A stretch of DNA of 64,000 bases, from positions 103,421-167,420 of the forward strand of contig JADLHT010000015.1 in the NCBI GenBank assembly GCA_020848695.1. The letters run 5' to 3'. Position 1 is the stretch's first letter. Every line of letters starts with the position of its first letter. Positions 54,694 through 63,819 of this stretch are shown piece by piece. The notes beneath the pieces are model-generated. The model was not told the DNA's origin and did not search any database. It saw only the letters and a list, made by a program, of their open reading frames with translations. Source of the DNA: Saprospiraceae bacterium (GTDB taxonomy: Bacteria > Bacteroidota > Bacteroidia > Chitinophagales > Saprospiraceae). The translations under genes were made by a program, and so were the position numbers.

Positions 54694-57600
54694 GTGAATC
54701 TGTTTCAACAGATTATGACTCGTCATGCCCTCTGGTTTAAGCTCTGGATGGTAGCTTTTCTCTTATTGTTTTTTGGAAAGCTTTATGAAAAATTTTATCC
54801 ATCGCTTGAACATGACCATGGGCATCGACTCAAAGCTTTGGGTGAAAGGGAAATGAAGGATAATATTAGTCTTCATCAAAAATTACTCAAACAGATTCCT
54901 CAATTTAAAGACGATTATGAGCGACTGGATAATATCATTTATCAATTCGATCAGTACCTCAAATTCCGATCCGAATTTGATCAGTCTTTTATTTTGCTGT
55001 GCAAGGATGAGCAATTACTCTACTGGAATAAGGAAGAATGTTACTATGATCCAAACTGGTGTCCCTGTTCAGAAAAAAATGGTAAAGGATTTTTTGAAAA
55101 AGAATCAATCTACTTTTTTGGATCCAAATCAGAAGTATTACTTGGAGATACAAAAATGTGTTTGATCCAGTACACGCCGGTATTTTCAGAATTTATTCAC
55201 GATAAAAATTTTCAGCTCAGCAACGAAAGAATAATTGCTTCTCAACTCAGCCTTAAAGACAGCCACAATAATAATATTGGTTATATCAGCAATACAGGGT
55301 CGGCATTATCAACTTTATATTCGAATTTCTTATTAATTTATTATTTGATCATCCTTATTTTTCTTTACATTCCTTTTCATATCTTCTCAAAAGAATTTTT
55401 TGTAGAATCTAATATTCCCTGGGGAATTCTAATTTGGTTTGTTGGCGCTCTAATGATCATCAGCGTTTCACAATGGATGGTTTCCAATACTGAATTCTAT
55501 GATAGTTTCTTAACCAAAAGTAAAATCAACACTCAGCTTAAGAATTACACCTTATTTGAATATCTAGTTCTTTGTGGATTAATTTTTCATCTTGCTTATG
55601 TTTTTAACAAATATTATTCAGTTCAACCGATTGTAAATATTTCGAGCAAGTTTGCAAAATACCTAATCCCTTTTTTAAACTACTTAAGTATTATTCTTGC
55701 TGTTGTAATTTATTGTTCGAGTTTCAAATCCATCTTCAGTAATTCTGCATTTGAATTTGATCTTGAAAGATTGCTGTTCATGCCTCTTGAGAATTACCTG
55801 ATCCTATTCTGTCTTATACTCCTATTACTTTCCATATTTCTGATCGCTCATAAGCTCAATTTAAGCACATTAAGTTTTCAATTAGCTTTCAAGCAAAGAC
55901 TCATAATGCAGTTTGCTGCATTTTTACTATTGAGTATTTTTTATCATCAATTCCAGCTAGAGATTGATCTTTTTACTTTTATTGTGAGCTCCGTTATTTT
56001 TATTCTATTACAAGATTTTTTTATTGATTACAAACAGAACAATATTCTGTGGCTGATATCCTGGATTCTTGTAATCAGCTTTCTAAATTCGGGGCTGATC
56101 TTTCATTATCAGAATGTAAAAAAGCGGGTTGAAAAATTGTCACTAGTCTCATCAATAGATAGTATAAGCTACAACATCATTGACAGCAGCGGAAGAACAC
56201 AATCCAATGAAATCTCCCAGCTCATTTCAGAATCTGTACGTAAAAACTTAGATCTTTTCATCTATGAAGATGATCAATTGAAATACAGTTCAAATTTCAA
56301 CAGGCCTGATTATTTCTGGGCAAAGCGAGTTCTGGGAACAAACTTGCAAATCAACACACAATATGCCAATCAGGAATACTACATCTCAAAAGTTAAACCC
56401 AACTACCTCATCATTAGCGCCCACCCTATTCCTTCTATAGTCAAAGCTATTTCACTTTTTTCATATTTATTCACGGCATTAATTATATTTTCTTACATCA
56501 TAAGTTTGCTGAATCAGAAATATCCTCTTCTTCCAGAAAGTCTTCAGTTTAGAATTCACGAACGACCATCACTCAGAAACCGAATTCAGTTCTACGTTAT
56601 ACTCAGTATTGTCATTAGTTTTCTAACCATAGCACTGGTTACCGTATTTTTTACAAGAAGATCAGAACAAGAGATCAGCAGTGAGAACTTGATCAACAAG
56701 ATGAAATATTATGCTCCTGATCTAGAGCGATCTATAATAAACTTGAATAGCGAAGATGCAAATTATGTCATTCAAGATAAGATTAAAAAATCAATTACCT
56801 TATTTGATTATAGAGTAGAATATTTTAATCAAAAAGGCATTGAAAGCTCTGTTCTAAATTCCACTGCACAAGAAATCGATAAATTGAAATTGTGTGATCC
56901 GGATTTTTATTTTAACTACAACAACAGCTCGGAAACGATAATCAACAAGTATATAGACCTAGAGAAAGATTCAAGGATTGCTGTATTGCGAAATATTTTT
57001 CAAAACAATCAAAAAATCGGAACTTTAAAAATGTCAACTGGAATCGCCAAAAGCACTTCCGGTGACAGTCGATTGACCAATCTCATAAATACTTTATTGA
57101 ATATATATGTATTTCTTTTTTTGATTTCTGCAAGTTTGGCAACCATCCTGGCTAACTCTATAACTTCCCCTTTAACAAGCTTAAGCAATCGTATAAAGAT
57201 GATGAGACTAGGAAAGAAAAATGAACTTCTTGAGTGGAGCGGACAAGATGAAATAGGAGTATTAATTAATGATTACAACCGAATGGTCGAACAATTGGAT
57301 GAAAGTGTTGCCATGCTTGCTAAAACTGAAAGAGATTCAGCCTGGAGGGAAATGGCCAAACAAGTTGCTCATGAGATCAAGAATCCCCTGACTCCCATGA
57401 AACTGAATATCCAATACCTTCAGCAACAGATAAAATCGGGGAACGGTGATGTAAATGAATTAATCAAAAACATGGCTGATTCATTATTGGAACAAATTGA
57501 AGGATTGACTAAGATCGCAACTGAGTTTTCCAATTTCGCAAAAATGCCAAAAGCAGAAAATGAAAGAGTACTCCTGAATGATTTGGTGATCAGTGTTCAT

Positions 57601-58014
57601 GATTTATTTAGAAAACGGGACGACACAGATATTTTATTAACAATACCTATCGATGAGTTTTATGTGTTTTGTGATCGCAATCAATTGATACGCGTTTTAA
57701 ATAATCTGATTAACAACGCAATTCAATCTATTCCTGATCATACCAGAGGCAAGATTCAGCTTCATCTCATGAAGAGTAAGAACAAGGCCATCATCAGTAT
57801 TCAGGACAACGGAAGCGGAATTCCTGAGGAGATGAAATCTAAGATATTCTTACCCAACTTCACCACAAAGACCAGTGGAACAGGCTTAGGTTTAGCTATG
57901 TGTCAACAGATTATTGAAGCGGTCAACGGAAGAATTACTTTTGATTCAGAAATAAATGTTGGAACGACCTTCTATGTCCACCTTCCTTTAATGAGGGAGG
58001 ATAGTGATGGATGA
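54694..58014 (+). CDS. Large membrane sensor histidine kinase, NtrY-like
   Basis: 1106-residue kinase with about a dozen hydrophobic helices. A first helix (about 13-31) precedes a cysteine-containing extracytoplasmic domain (about 32-205, with CSEKNG and CYYDPNWCPC). A block of helices from about 210 to 470 is followed by a second extracytoplasmic sensor region. Then come a HAMP-like linker (about 820-870), an H-box MAKQVAHEIKNPLTPMKL (H893), N-box NQLIRVLNNLINNAIQ and G-boxes DNGSGIPEE and TSGTGLGLAMCQQI. Start is a GTG right after GGG; an in-frame ATG 7 codons later is possible. No response regulator is adjacent. Confidence 0.85.
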   Translation: MNLFQQIMTRHALWFKLWMVAFLLLFFGKLYEKFYPSLEHDHGHRLKALGEREMKDNISLHQKLLKQIPQFKDDYERLDNIIYQFDQYLKFRSEFDQSFILLCKDEQLLYWNKEECYYDPNWCPCSEKNGKGFFEKESIYFFGSKSEVLLGDTKMCLIQYTPVFSEFIHDKNFQLSNERIIASQLSLKDSHNNNIGYISNTGSALSTLYSNFLLIYYLIILIFLYIPFHIFSKEFFVESNIPWGILIWFVGALMIISVSQWMVSNTEFYDSFLTKSKINTQLKNYTLFEYLVLCGLIFHLAYVFNKYYSVQPIVNISSKFAKYLIPFLNYLSIILAVVIYCSSFKSIFSNSAFEFDLERLLFMPLENYLILFCLILLLLSIFLIAHKLNLSTLSFQLAFKQRLIMQFAAFLLLSIFYHQFQLEIDLFTFIVSSVIFILLQDFFIDYKQNNILWLISWILVISFLNSGLIFHYQNVKKRVEKLSLVSSIDSISYNIIDSSGRTQSNEISQLISESVRKNLDLFIYEDDQLKYSSNFNRPDYFWAKRVLGTNLQINTQYANQEYYISKVKPNYLIISAHPIPSIVKAISLFSYLFTALIIFSYIISLLNQKYPLLPESLQFRIHERPSLRNRIQFYVILSIVISFLTIALVTVFFTRRSEQEISSENLINKMKYYAPDLERSIINLNSEDANYVIQDKIKKSITLFDYRVEYFNQKGIESSVLNSTAQEIDKLKLCDPDFYFNYNNSSETIINKYIDLEKDSRIAVLRNIFQNNQKIGTLKMSTGIAKSTSGDSRLTNLINTLLNIYVFLFLISASLATILANSITSPLTSLSNRIKMMRLGKKNELLEWSGQDEIGVLINDYNRMVEQLDESVAMLAKTERDSAWREMAKQVAHEIKNPLTPMKLNIQYLQQQIKSGNGDVNELIKNMADSLLEQIEGLTKIATEFSNFAKMPKAENERVLLNDLVISVHDLFRKRDDTDILLTIPIDEFYVFCDRNQLIRVLNNLINNAIQSIPDHTRGKIQLHLMKSKNKAIISIQDNGSGIPEEMKSKIFLPNFTTKTSGTGLGLAMCQQIIEAVNGRITFDSEINVGTTFYVHLPLMREDSDG

Positions 58015-58086
58015 ACGAACTCATGTTTAACCCAGATGAATATCTTTATAAAAAATTAGATGTTGCATTTATTACTTGAACACAGC

Positions 58087-58366
58087 CATCTATTTACTCT
58101 CAATCAGAGCAACTTGAAGATAAAGTTCTTACAGCTTTATCATCTCTTGATCAAGCTCAGTGTCCTTCAGGGCGACTTTATGAGAGAGTTCCTGAGTATT
58201 ATCCATTGTCATATTGGCGCGACAATTATCTTAGTGACTCAACCACTTTTTTGATTAGTAGATTCTCTGCAATTCTTGATATGCTGCATAAGATGCAAGT
58301 GAATCAGAGTTCCATTCTTCCTACAATGAGCAAGGTTATTAATACTTTTGAAAAAATATTTACTTA
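58087..58366 (+). pseudogene. Truncated copy of the 5' part of the secreted hydrolase/beta-helix gene
   Basis: Positions 58087-58340 align without gaps to 59204-59457, the region coding for residues 17-101 of the large downstream protein, with about 32 differences in 254 bases, roughly 87% identity by hand. The frame is preserved (for example LEDKVLTALSSLDQ and PSGRLYERVPEYYP), but there is no start codon or signal peptide: an in-frame TGA is just upstream and the frame ends in a TAA at about 58364 after ten unrelated codons. It is a remnant of a second copy of the gene. Intervals 58015-58086 and 58367-58560 hold no other feature I can see. Confidence 0.8.
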
Positions 58367-58560
58367 ATATTCGACATACTAAACCGATAAAGATAAGAAA
58401 GAAAATATGTTACTACAAGTTAATCAATCAAGTAATCAGATAGCCAAAATAATTTCTACATATTATACAATTATTTATGTATTTTTCTACATAATAGGAA
58501 AGTCTTTTAAAATTACATTCCAAACCTTTGTGTTATTCAATTATTAAAACAATTTTTATC

Positions 58561-59079
58561 ATGAAAAATGTTATCTATTTTTTAAGCCTTACCATCACTC
58601 TACTATTCAGCTGCTGTAAGGAAGATGACCCTTGTCCAACTTGCTTCGATAATATAGTACGCTGCAAGGTCAATGGAAAGGACTGGGTCTCTAATTGCGT
58701 TAGTAATGATCCATTATTTGGTTGCAAAGCTGTAACAACTTATTATTATGTTCAGGACGGTTGTGGACTTAATCTATCCGCAACAAATGATATCCTTAAC
58801 ACTGGAGTCTCTATTAATCAACATAGTAGCCGTGGCGGTGCTAAGCTTGGCTTAAACGAAATTAGTTACCTAGAATTTAGATTTAGAAATCACTCACTAA
58901 TTGGGAATTGTACTCGATTAGACAGTATTAACTTTAATTATTCTAATTACTTAATAATTGACCAAATTGATACAATAAATAATTTATTGGAAGGAAGGTT
59001 CGGATTTCAAAACTATAATTTATGTGGAGATACAGTAACTGTTACAGACGGATATTTTAAAACGAAATATATTTATTAA
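58561..59079 (+). CDS. Small cysteine-rich lipoprotein, DUF6252-like in appearance
   Basis: 172 residues from the ATG at 58561. The signal sequence ends LLFSCCKEDDPCPTC, so the second or first of two adjacent cysteines is lipidated. The rest is beta-rich with CKVNGKDWVSN, YYYVQDGCGLNLSAT and RFGFQNYNLCGDTVTVTDGYF, a layout seen in small Bacteroidota lipoproteins of unknown function annotated DUF5025/DUF6252. It lies between the truncated and complete copies of the large secreted-protein gene. An upstream ATG at 58528 would precede the signal peptide and is not favoured. Confidence 0.65.
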   Translation: MKNVIYFLSLTITLLFSCCKEDDPCPTCFDNIVRCKVNGKDWVSNCVSNDPLFGCKAVTTYYYVQDGCGLNLSATNDILNTGVSINQHSSRGGAKLGLNEISYLEFRFRNHSLIGNCTRLDSINFNYSNYLIIDQIDTINNLLEGRFGFQNYNLCGDTVTVTDGYFKTKYIY

Positions 59080-59154
59080 TAATTACCATATTTTTTAATC
59101 CGATGAAGTCTTTATAAATTCCAAAGACAGATTTCATCTCAAAAACAATTTATC

Positions 59155-62100
59155 ATGAAAAAGTTATTAACCTGCCTACTAGTAGGCCTGTGCTTCTATT
59201 GCACATCAATTTACTCTCAATCAGAGCAACTTGAAGATAAAGTTCTTACAGCTTTATCAACTCTTAATCAAGCTCAGTGTCCTTCAGGGCGACTTTATGA
59301 GAGAGTTCCTGAGTACTACCCCTTGGCATATTGGCGAGGTAATTATCTTAGTGACTCTACAGCTTTTTTGATCAGTAGATTCTCTGCAATACATGGTATG
59401 CTTCATAAGATGGAGGTGAGTCAGAACTCAAGCTTGCCTACAATGAATCAAGTTATTCTTGATGCTCAAGAGATGAAATATTCTGACACTCTTAGGCTTG
59501 GAATTCTTCTCAATCATTATGACCGATTCCGTGCTGATGCAATCACAAGTAATCTGATCACTTATCAGAATGATCACTTCTATGACGTAGCTGGACGGAC
59601 AGAGAGTCCATATCAATCAGATACAGTATTCGCATTCTCAACATTTCATCATCTAAAGCATCAACTGACTCAGAAATTCCTACTACCGACTAAGTATCTT
59701 AACTCTAGTATTCCATACTCAAGCTTTGAGATAGACTTCGATGATGGAGTTGGCTATCGTACTATTAATGTTAATGAGTTAAGCACTATCACTTATCCAG
59801 ATTATGATACATATAAGATCAAGTGTAGAATGATAGATGAAAGTGGAAGAGTATATGTTGCACAATCTATACTTGAATTAACACCAACAACGGGAGGAGT
59901 AAATTACAATGTAGATGCAGATGACTCGGTAAGCTTACAAGGTGTTAGAGTATTTTGGTGGTATAATAAGAACTGCGATGATAAGAAGATCCGTAAGCCA
60001 TTGATACTAGTAGAAGGATTTAATCCATTGAATCAAAATGGTCCAAGTTTAGTTTTTGATAAGTATGCTGGAGATGCAGGACTACTAGATCGAACTTATG
60101 ATGACCCAAATGACAAATTGCTTTCAGAATACCTTCACGACGACGATTACGATGTATTCTATATCGACTATAAGTCAGGTGGTATTGATATATCAGAGAA
60201 TTCACTCTATGTGCACAAGGCTATTCAATGGATCAATGATCGTAAGCATAAAGATGGAAGCTATGAGAAGAACGTTGTCATTGGAGCCAGTATGGGTGGT
60301 GTCGTAGGAAGATATGCACTTAAGATATTTGAGAATTCTGGAAGAGATCATGAGACTGAGTTCTTCCTCTCTGTTGACTCGCCATTGAAGGGAGCTAATA
60401 TTCCGATAGGTATGCAAGTCTTCGTACAAGAACTAGGTGAGTATAAGCTCGCTGGCGTTGAACTGAAGGATTTCGGTAGTCCAGATGTGTTTGCTGAGGA
60501 TGGTAATGGATTGAGGAAAGGTTGGTATAACCTCAATAGTCCAGCAGCGAAGCAGATGTTATATCTTCATTATGATTCACCTTCTTGGTCAGATTGTGGA
60601 TTTTTAGATGGGGATTGCAAGGAAGTCAATGCAGATGATCTGGGGGCTGTTCATGATGATTTCTATGCGGAGTTTGAATCATTAGGTCCACTCAATATTC
60701 CGCATTATGGTATTTCTAATGGAAGTATTTTACGCAAGGAACAACAATTTTCGGCAGGTGCATCACTGGCAGATGCGTTTTTAACTACAGACGAGCTACT
60801 TGATCAAGCTGGATTCAATGATTTCTGGTCCGATGCAACCGAGTTACTTGTTGCCGCTATAACGGCAAGTGGATTCTTTAGTGAGCATAAGATCAATGCA
60901 CTTAATGGAGATGGACGACATAGAGTGTATTACGGTGGATTTGGAACAGTAGTCTTAGGTATTCCGTTTATTAAGATTACCAAAAGATTTGTCATAGATT
61001 CTAAGCCTTTTGATAATGCACCCGGTGGTATGAGAATATTTGAAAAAGGTCTAAAGTGGAATTTTGAATCGTTTTGCTTTATTCCCACTATTAGTTCCTT
61101 AATGCTTAATACTACAGATCCAATGTATGCTGGCATCAGTACTCTCGTAAATGTTGAGCAGACTGTTAATAATGGTACAACTCAATTATCCTATTATTCT
61201 GGATCGGTTGAGGAGAAGCCATTCTTCGGGAATGGGACCTTATTCTGGAACGAAGATCATGTGTCATTGAATAAGAGATTAGCTGAGTATCTAAGAAATG
61301 TGTCGGATTATTCCACAATAACTGTAGCTAATCCATTGACGAATAGTACATTCAATTTTGGAACTCGTATTCCTACATTGGAAGACATAAAGCTTAATCG
61401 CAAGCCAAGAATAAGAAACGTAATTAATTATGATCTTGATATCATAAGTGACGGTAACCTCTGGGTCAATAAGCTTAATCGTATTGGCTATATCAATAAC
61501 CCGAATAATCCAATGAATCAATATAGTAAGTCATATGATTTAAACATCATACAAGACTGCATAGATACAACCTTGATTACTGTAAAAGACGGTGGAACAA
61601 TATTAGTAGGTGATGAAGCAAATAATCGTAAAGGAACTTTACAGCTTAATGACTCTACTAGACTAGTTGTAAAGAATTTTGGACTTGTCAAAGTAGAAAG
61701 TAAGTCAATCCTTAATATCAATTCAGGCGCAATTCTCACTGTTACTAAAGATGGGAAACTTCAAGCAGGATTTGATTCTAAGATAGTAGTAAGATCGGGT
61801 GGAGTACTACGAATAGACGGTAAAGGAATATTGTATCTTACAGACAATGCCGAAGTTATTGTTGAGTTGGGAGGAAAGATTATTGTTGAGAATGGAGCAA
61901 TTCTAAGACTCCAAGATGGTGATCTAGATAATAATGGTAAGTGTAGAATACTAATTAAAGAAAACGGAATATTCAGATATGAAGGACCATGGAAGCATGA
62001 AGGTAATGGACATATTCAATTTGATCAACAGTCTGTATTCAGTGTAGATCCTAGCAAGGATGTAGTTATGACAGGATATAAGAAGAATCTAACATTTTTG

Positions 62101-63567
62101 AGGCTTAATGTAAACAATAAGCTAGACATTGCTTGTCAACTTTTAAATATTAACAGAGGAACTATTGATTATGAGCCGAGAACTCAAATCAAGTTATTCG
62201 GTGGACTAAATCTTGATAGCATGGTCTGTCAAGGTACTAAGAATTATATACCACAATATGTAGAGTCATTAGGGTTCTATATGGAAGGATATAATAATAC
62301 CTATAATCTATTCTTAGCAGACTTTAGGAATATGCTAGGAGGAATTACAGGAACTGGAGCATTTAAGATGATGAACACACTTACACAGATAAAGCGTACA
62401 ACATTTAATACAGTGTATTATCCTTTCCAATTAATAGATTGCAAGGAAGTAAAAGTTGATTCTGTATTTGCTATAGTTGGAAGTAGTAGTAAAGTAATTA
62501 ATTCTGAATTAGTAAGCATGAATAGATTTAACGTTAATAATTTTCATGTGGGTATAGAAGTTTATAACAATTTTTTTGGCCGAAAGTCTTATGCTGTTTT
62601 TCGTAAATCAAATTTCACAAATTGTGAGTATGGCATTTATGGCACTCAGCAGGCTAATGTATTTGCTTATGAATCAAGCTTTATCAATAATACAGAGATG
62701 GGAATATATATGCTTGGTGATGCAAATTATGGAGTTGTTGAAGCTGGCTGTTGCACATTTATAAATAATAATATATGTATAGGTGGTACTGACCCATTAC
62801 TTAGCATTAGTCCTTTAGCTACTGGTTCAGGATATGGGGCGCCAGGCAATAATAAGTTTTTGTTAGTCAATACTATGAATAATTATTTTGATATATACTA
62901 TGCACAAAGAGATATTCAAGTTGTTAATGCAGAATATAATTATTGGGGTGGTGAAGCTCCTAATCCAAATAATTGGTATATCATAAAAGGTTCAGATCTT
63001 GTACCAGTCATATATACACCCTATCATACTTTAGCATATCATACATGTCCTACACAAGGAAGTAACGGGTTTAATAATTTATGTCCAACAACTGTAAGAG
63101 TTGATGGTGCAACATTCACCAATGTTAGAATCAATGCAAATTCAGATTTTCATGATGGTAATATTGAGGGAGCAGAGGTGAAGATGAACTTGATTAGTGA
63201 TCAACAAGGTAATGATTATTATACTTCAACAGGTGCATGTAGATTTCACTTTGACTATGCACGCGCATTTACAGGTGTTCCATTATCAGGTGGTCAGCCG
63301 ATTGTTACTTCTACTTCAACACAAGAAGTACAAAAGATCTTTATTCAGCCCAATCCTGTTAATGATCAGTTTACAATTAGATCGGAAGAATCAATTAAAT
63401 CTGTAAAGATTTATAATTCATTAGGCATAGAGATTCATCAATCTAATGCCCTTGATACGAAGAATTATAATCTTAATACATCTCAATGGCAGATTGGTGT
63501 TTATACAGCCAGAGTAGAGTTGGCATCTGGAAAGGTTTCAGTTATAAAAGGGATTGCGAAGTACTAA
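59155..63567 (+). CDS. Giant secreted alpha/beta-hydrolase plus beta-helix protein with T9SS sorting domain
   Basis: 1470 residues. Signal peptide MKKLLTCLLVGLCFYCTSIYS; a central alpha/beta-hydrolase-like segment with the nucleophile elbow IGASMGGVVG (S379) preceded by a lipase-like strand KPLILVEGFNPLNQ; a long parallel beta-helix-like stretch of short repeats from about 780 to 1280 (for example NGAILRLQDGDLDNNGK and ESSFINNTEMGIYML); and a C-terminal T9SS type A domain (IFIQPNPVNDQFTIRSEES and SVKIYNSLGIEIHQS). A surface-exposed lipase/esterase linked to an adhesion stalk is one reading; the substrate is unknown. Lysine is coded mostly by AAG here, whereas neighbours use mostly AAA, pointing to a different origin. 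Confidence 0.8.
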   Translation: MKKLLTCLLVGLCFYCTSIYSQSEQLEDKVLTALSTLNQAQCPSGRLYERVPEYYPLAYWRGNYLSDSTAFLISRFSAIHGMLHKMEVSQNSSLPTMNQVILDAQEMKYSDTLRLGILLNHYDRFRADAITSNLITYQNDHFYDVAGRTESPYQSDTVFAFSTFHHLKHQLTQKFLLPTKYLNSSIPYSSFEIDFDDGVGYRTINVNELSTITYPDYDTYKIKCRMIDESGRVYVAQSILELTPTTGGVNYNVDADDSVSLQGVRVFWWYNKNCDDKKIRKPLILVEGFNPLNQNGPSLVFDKYAGDAGLLDRTYDDPNDKLLSEYLHDDDYDVFYIDYKSGGIDISENSLYVHKAIQWINDRKHKDGSYEKNVVIGASMGGVVGRYALKIFENSGRDHETEFFLSVDSPLKGANIPIGMQVFVQELGEYKLAGVELKDFGSPDVFAEDGNGLRKGWYNLNSPAAKQMLYLHYDSPSWSDCGFLDGDCKEVNADDLGAVHDDFYAEFESLGPLNIPHYGISNGSILRKEQQFSAGASLADAFLTTDELLDQAGFNDFWSDATELLVAAITASGFFSEHKINALNGDGRHRVYYGGFGTVVLGIPFIKITKRFVIDSKPFDNAPGGMRIFEKGLKWNFESFCFIPTISSLMLNTTDPMYAGISTLVNVEQTVNNGTTQLSYYSGSVEEKPFFGNGTLFWNEDHVSLNKRLAEYLRNVSDYSTITVANPLTNSTFNFGTRIPTLEDIKLNRKPRIRNVINYDLDIISDGNLWVNKLNRIGYINNPNNPMNQYSKSYDLNIIQDCIDTTLITVKDGGTILVGDEANNRKGTLQLNDSTRLVVKNFGLVKVESKSILNINSGAILTVTKDGKLQAGFDSKIVVRSGGVLRIDGKGILYLTDNAEVIVELGGKIIVENGAILRLQDGDLDNNGKCRILIKENGIFRYEGPWKHEGNGHIQFDQQSVFSVDPSKDVVMTGYKKNLTFLRLNVNNKLDIACQLLNINRGTIDYEPRTQIKLFGGLNLDSMVCQGTKNYIPQYVESLGFYMEGYNNTYNLFLADFRNMLGGITGTGAFKMMNTLTQIKRTTFNTVYYPFQLIDCKEVKVDSVFAIVGSSSKVINSELVSMNRFNVNNFHVGIEVYNNFFGRKSYAVFRKSNFTNCEYGIYGTQQANVFAYESSFINNTEMGIYMLGDANYGVVEAGCCTFINNNICIGGTDPLLSISPLATGSGYGAPGNNKFLLVNTMNNYFDIYYAQRDIQVVNAEYNYWGGEAPNPNNWYIIKGSDLVPVIYTPYHTLAYHTCPTQGSNGFNNLCPTTVRVDGATFTNVRINANSDFHDGNIEGAEVKMNLISDQQGNDYYTSTGACRFHFDYARAFTGVPLSGGQPIVTSTSTQEVQKIFIQPNPVNDQFTIRSEESIKSVKIYNSLGIEIHQSNALDTKNYNLNTSQWQIGVYTARVELASGKVSVIKGIAKY

Positions 63568-63578
63568 CTCTACGATAT

Positions 63579-63622
63579 GATTACAAGCCGACATATAGAT
63601 ATTTGTCGGCTTGTAATCTTTT
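63579..63622 (+). terminator. Strong intrinsic terminator of the giant secreted-protein gene
   Basis: GATTACAAGCCGACA (63579-63593) pairs perfectly with TGTCGGCTTGTAATC (63604-63618), a 15-bp stem with a 10-nt loop, followed by TTTTC. It begins 12 nt after the stop codon. Confidence 0.85.
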
Positions 63623-63819
63623 CAATATAATATGCGTATTAAATTTATATAATTATTCACACCCGTCCAAAATAAATAAAAAAGGACATTGTCTATTTTA
63701 ACACTAATTTACGGCTGGAAGTAAAAACACAAAACTTAATTAATTTCCTTAGATTAATTGAATCAGTCCTACAAACTACCAAATCAAAATTCCGGGCTCC
63801 ATTTATAAGTAAGGAGTTC

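Noticed and set aside
58060..58254. 64-codon frame across the truncated copy
   Set aside because: It is in a different frame from the homologous protein and begins before the shared segment; the pseudogene frame explains the region.
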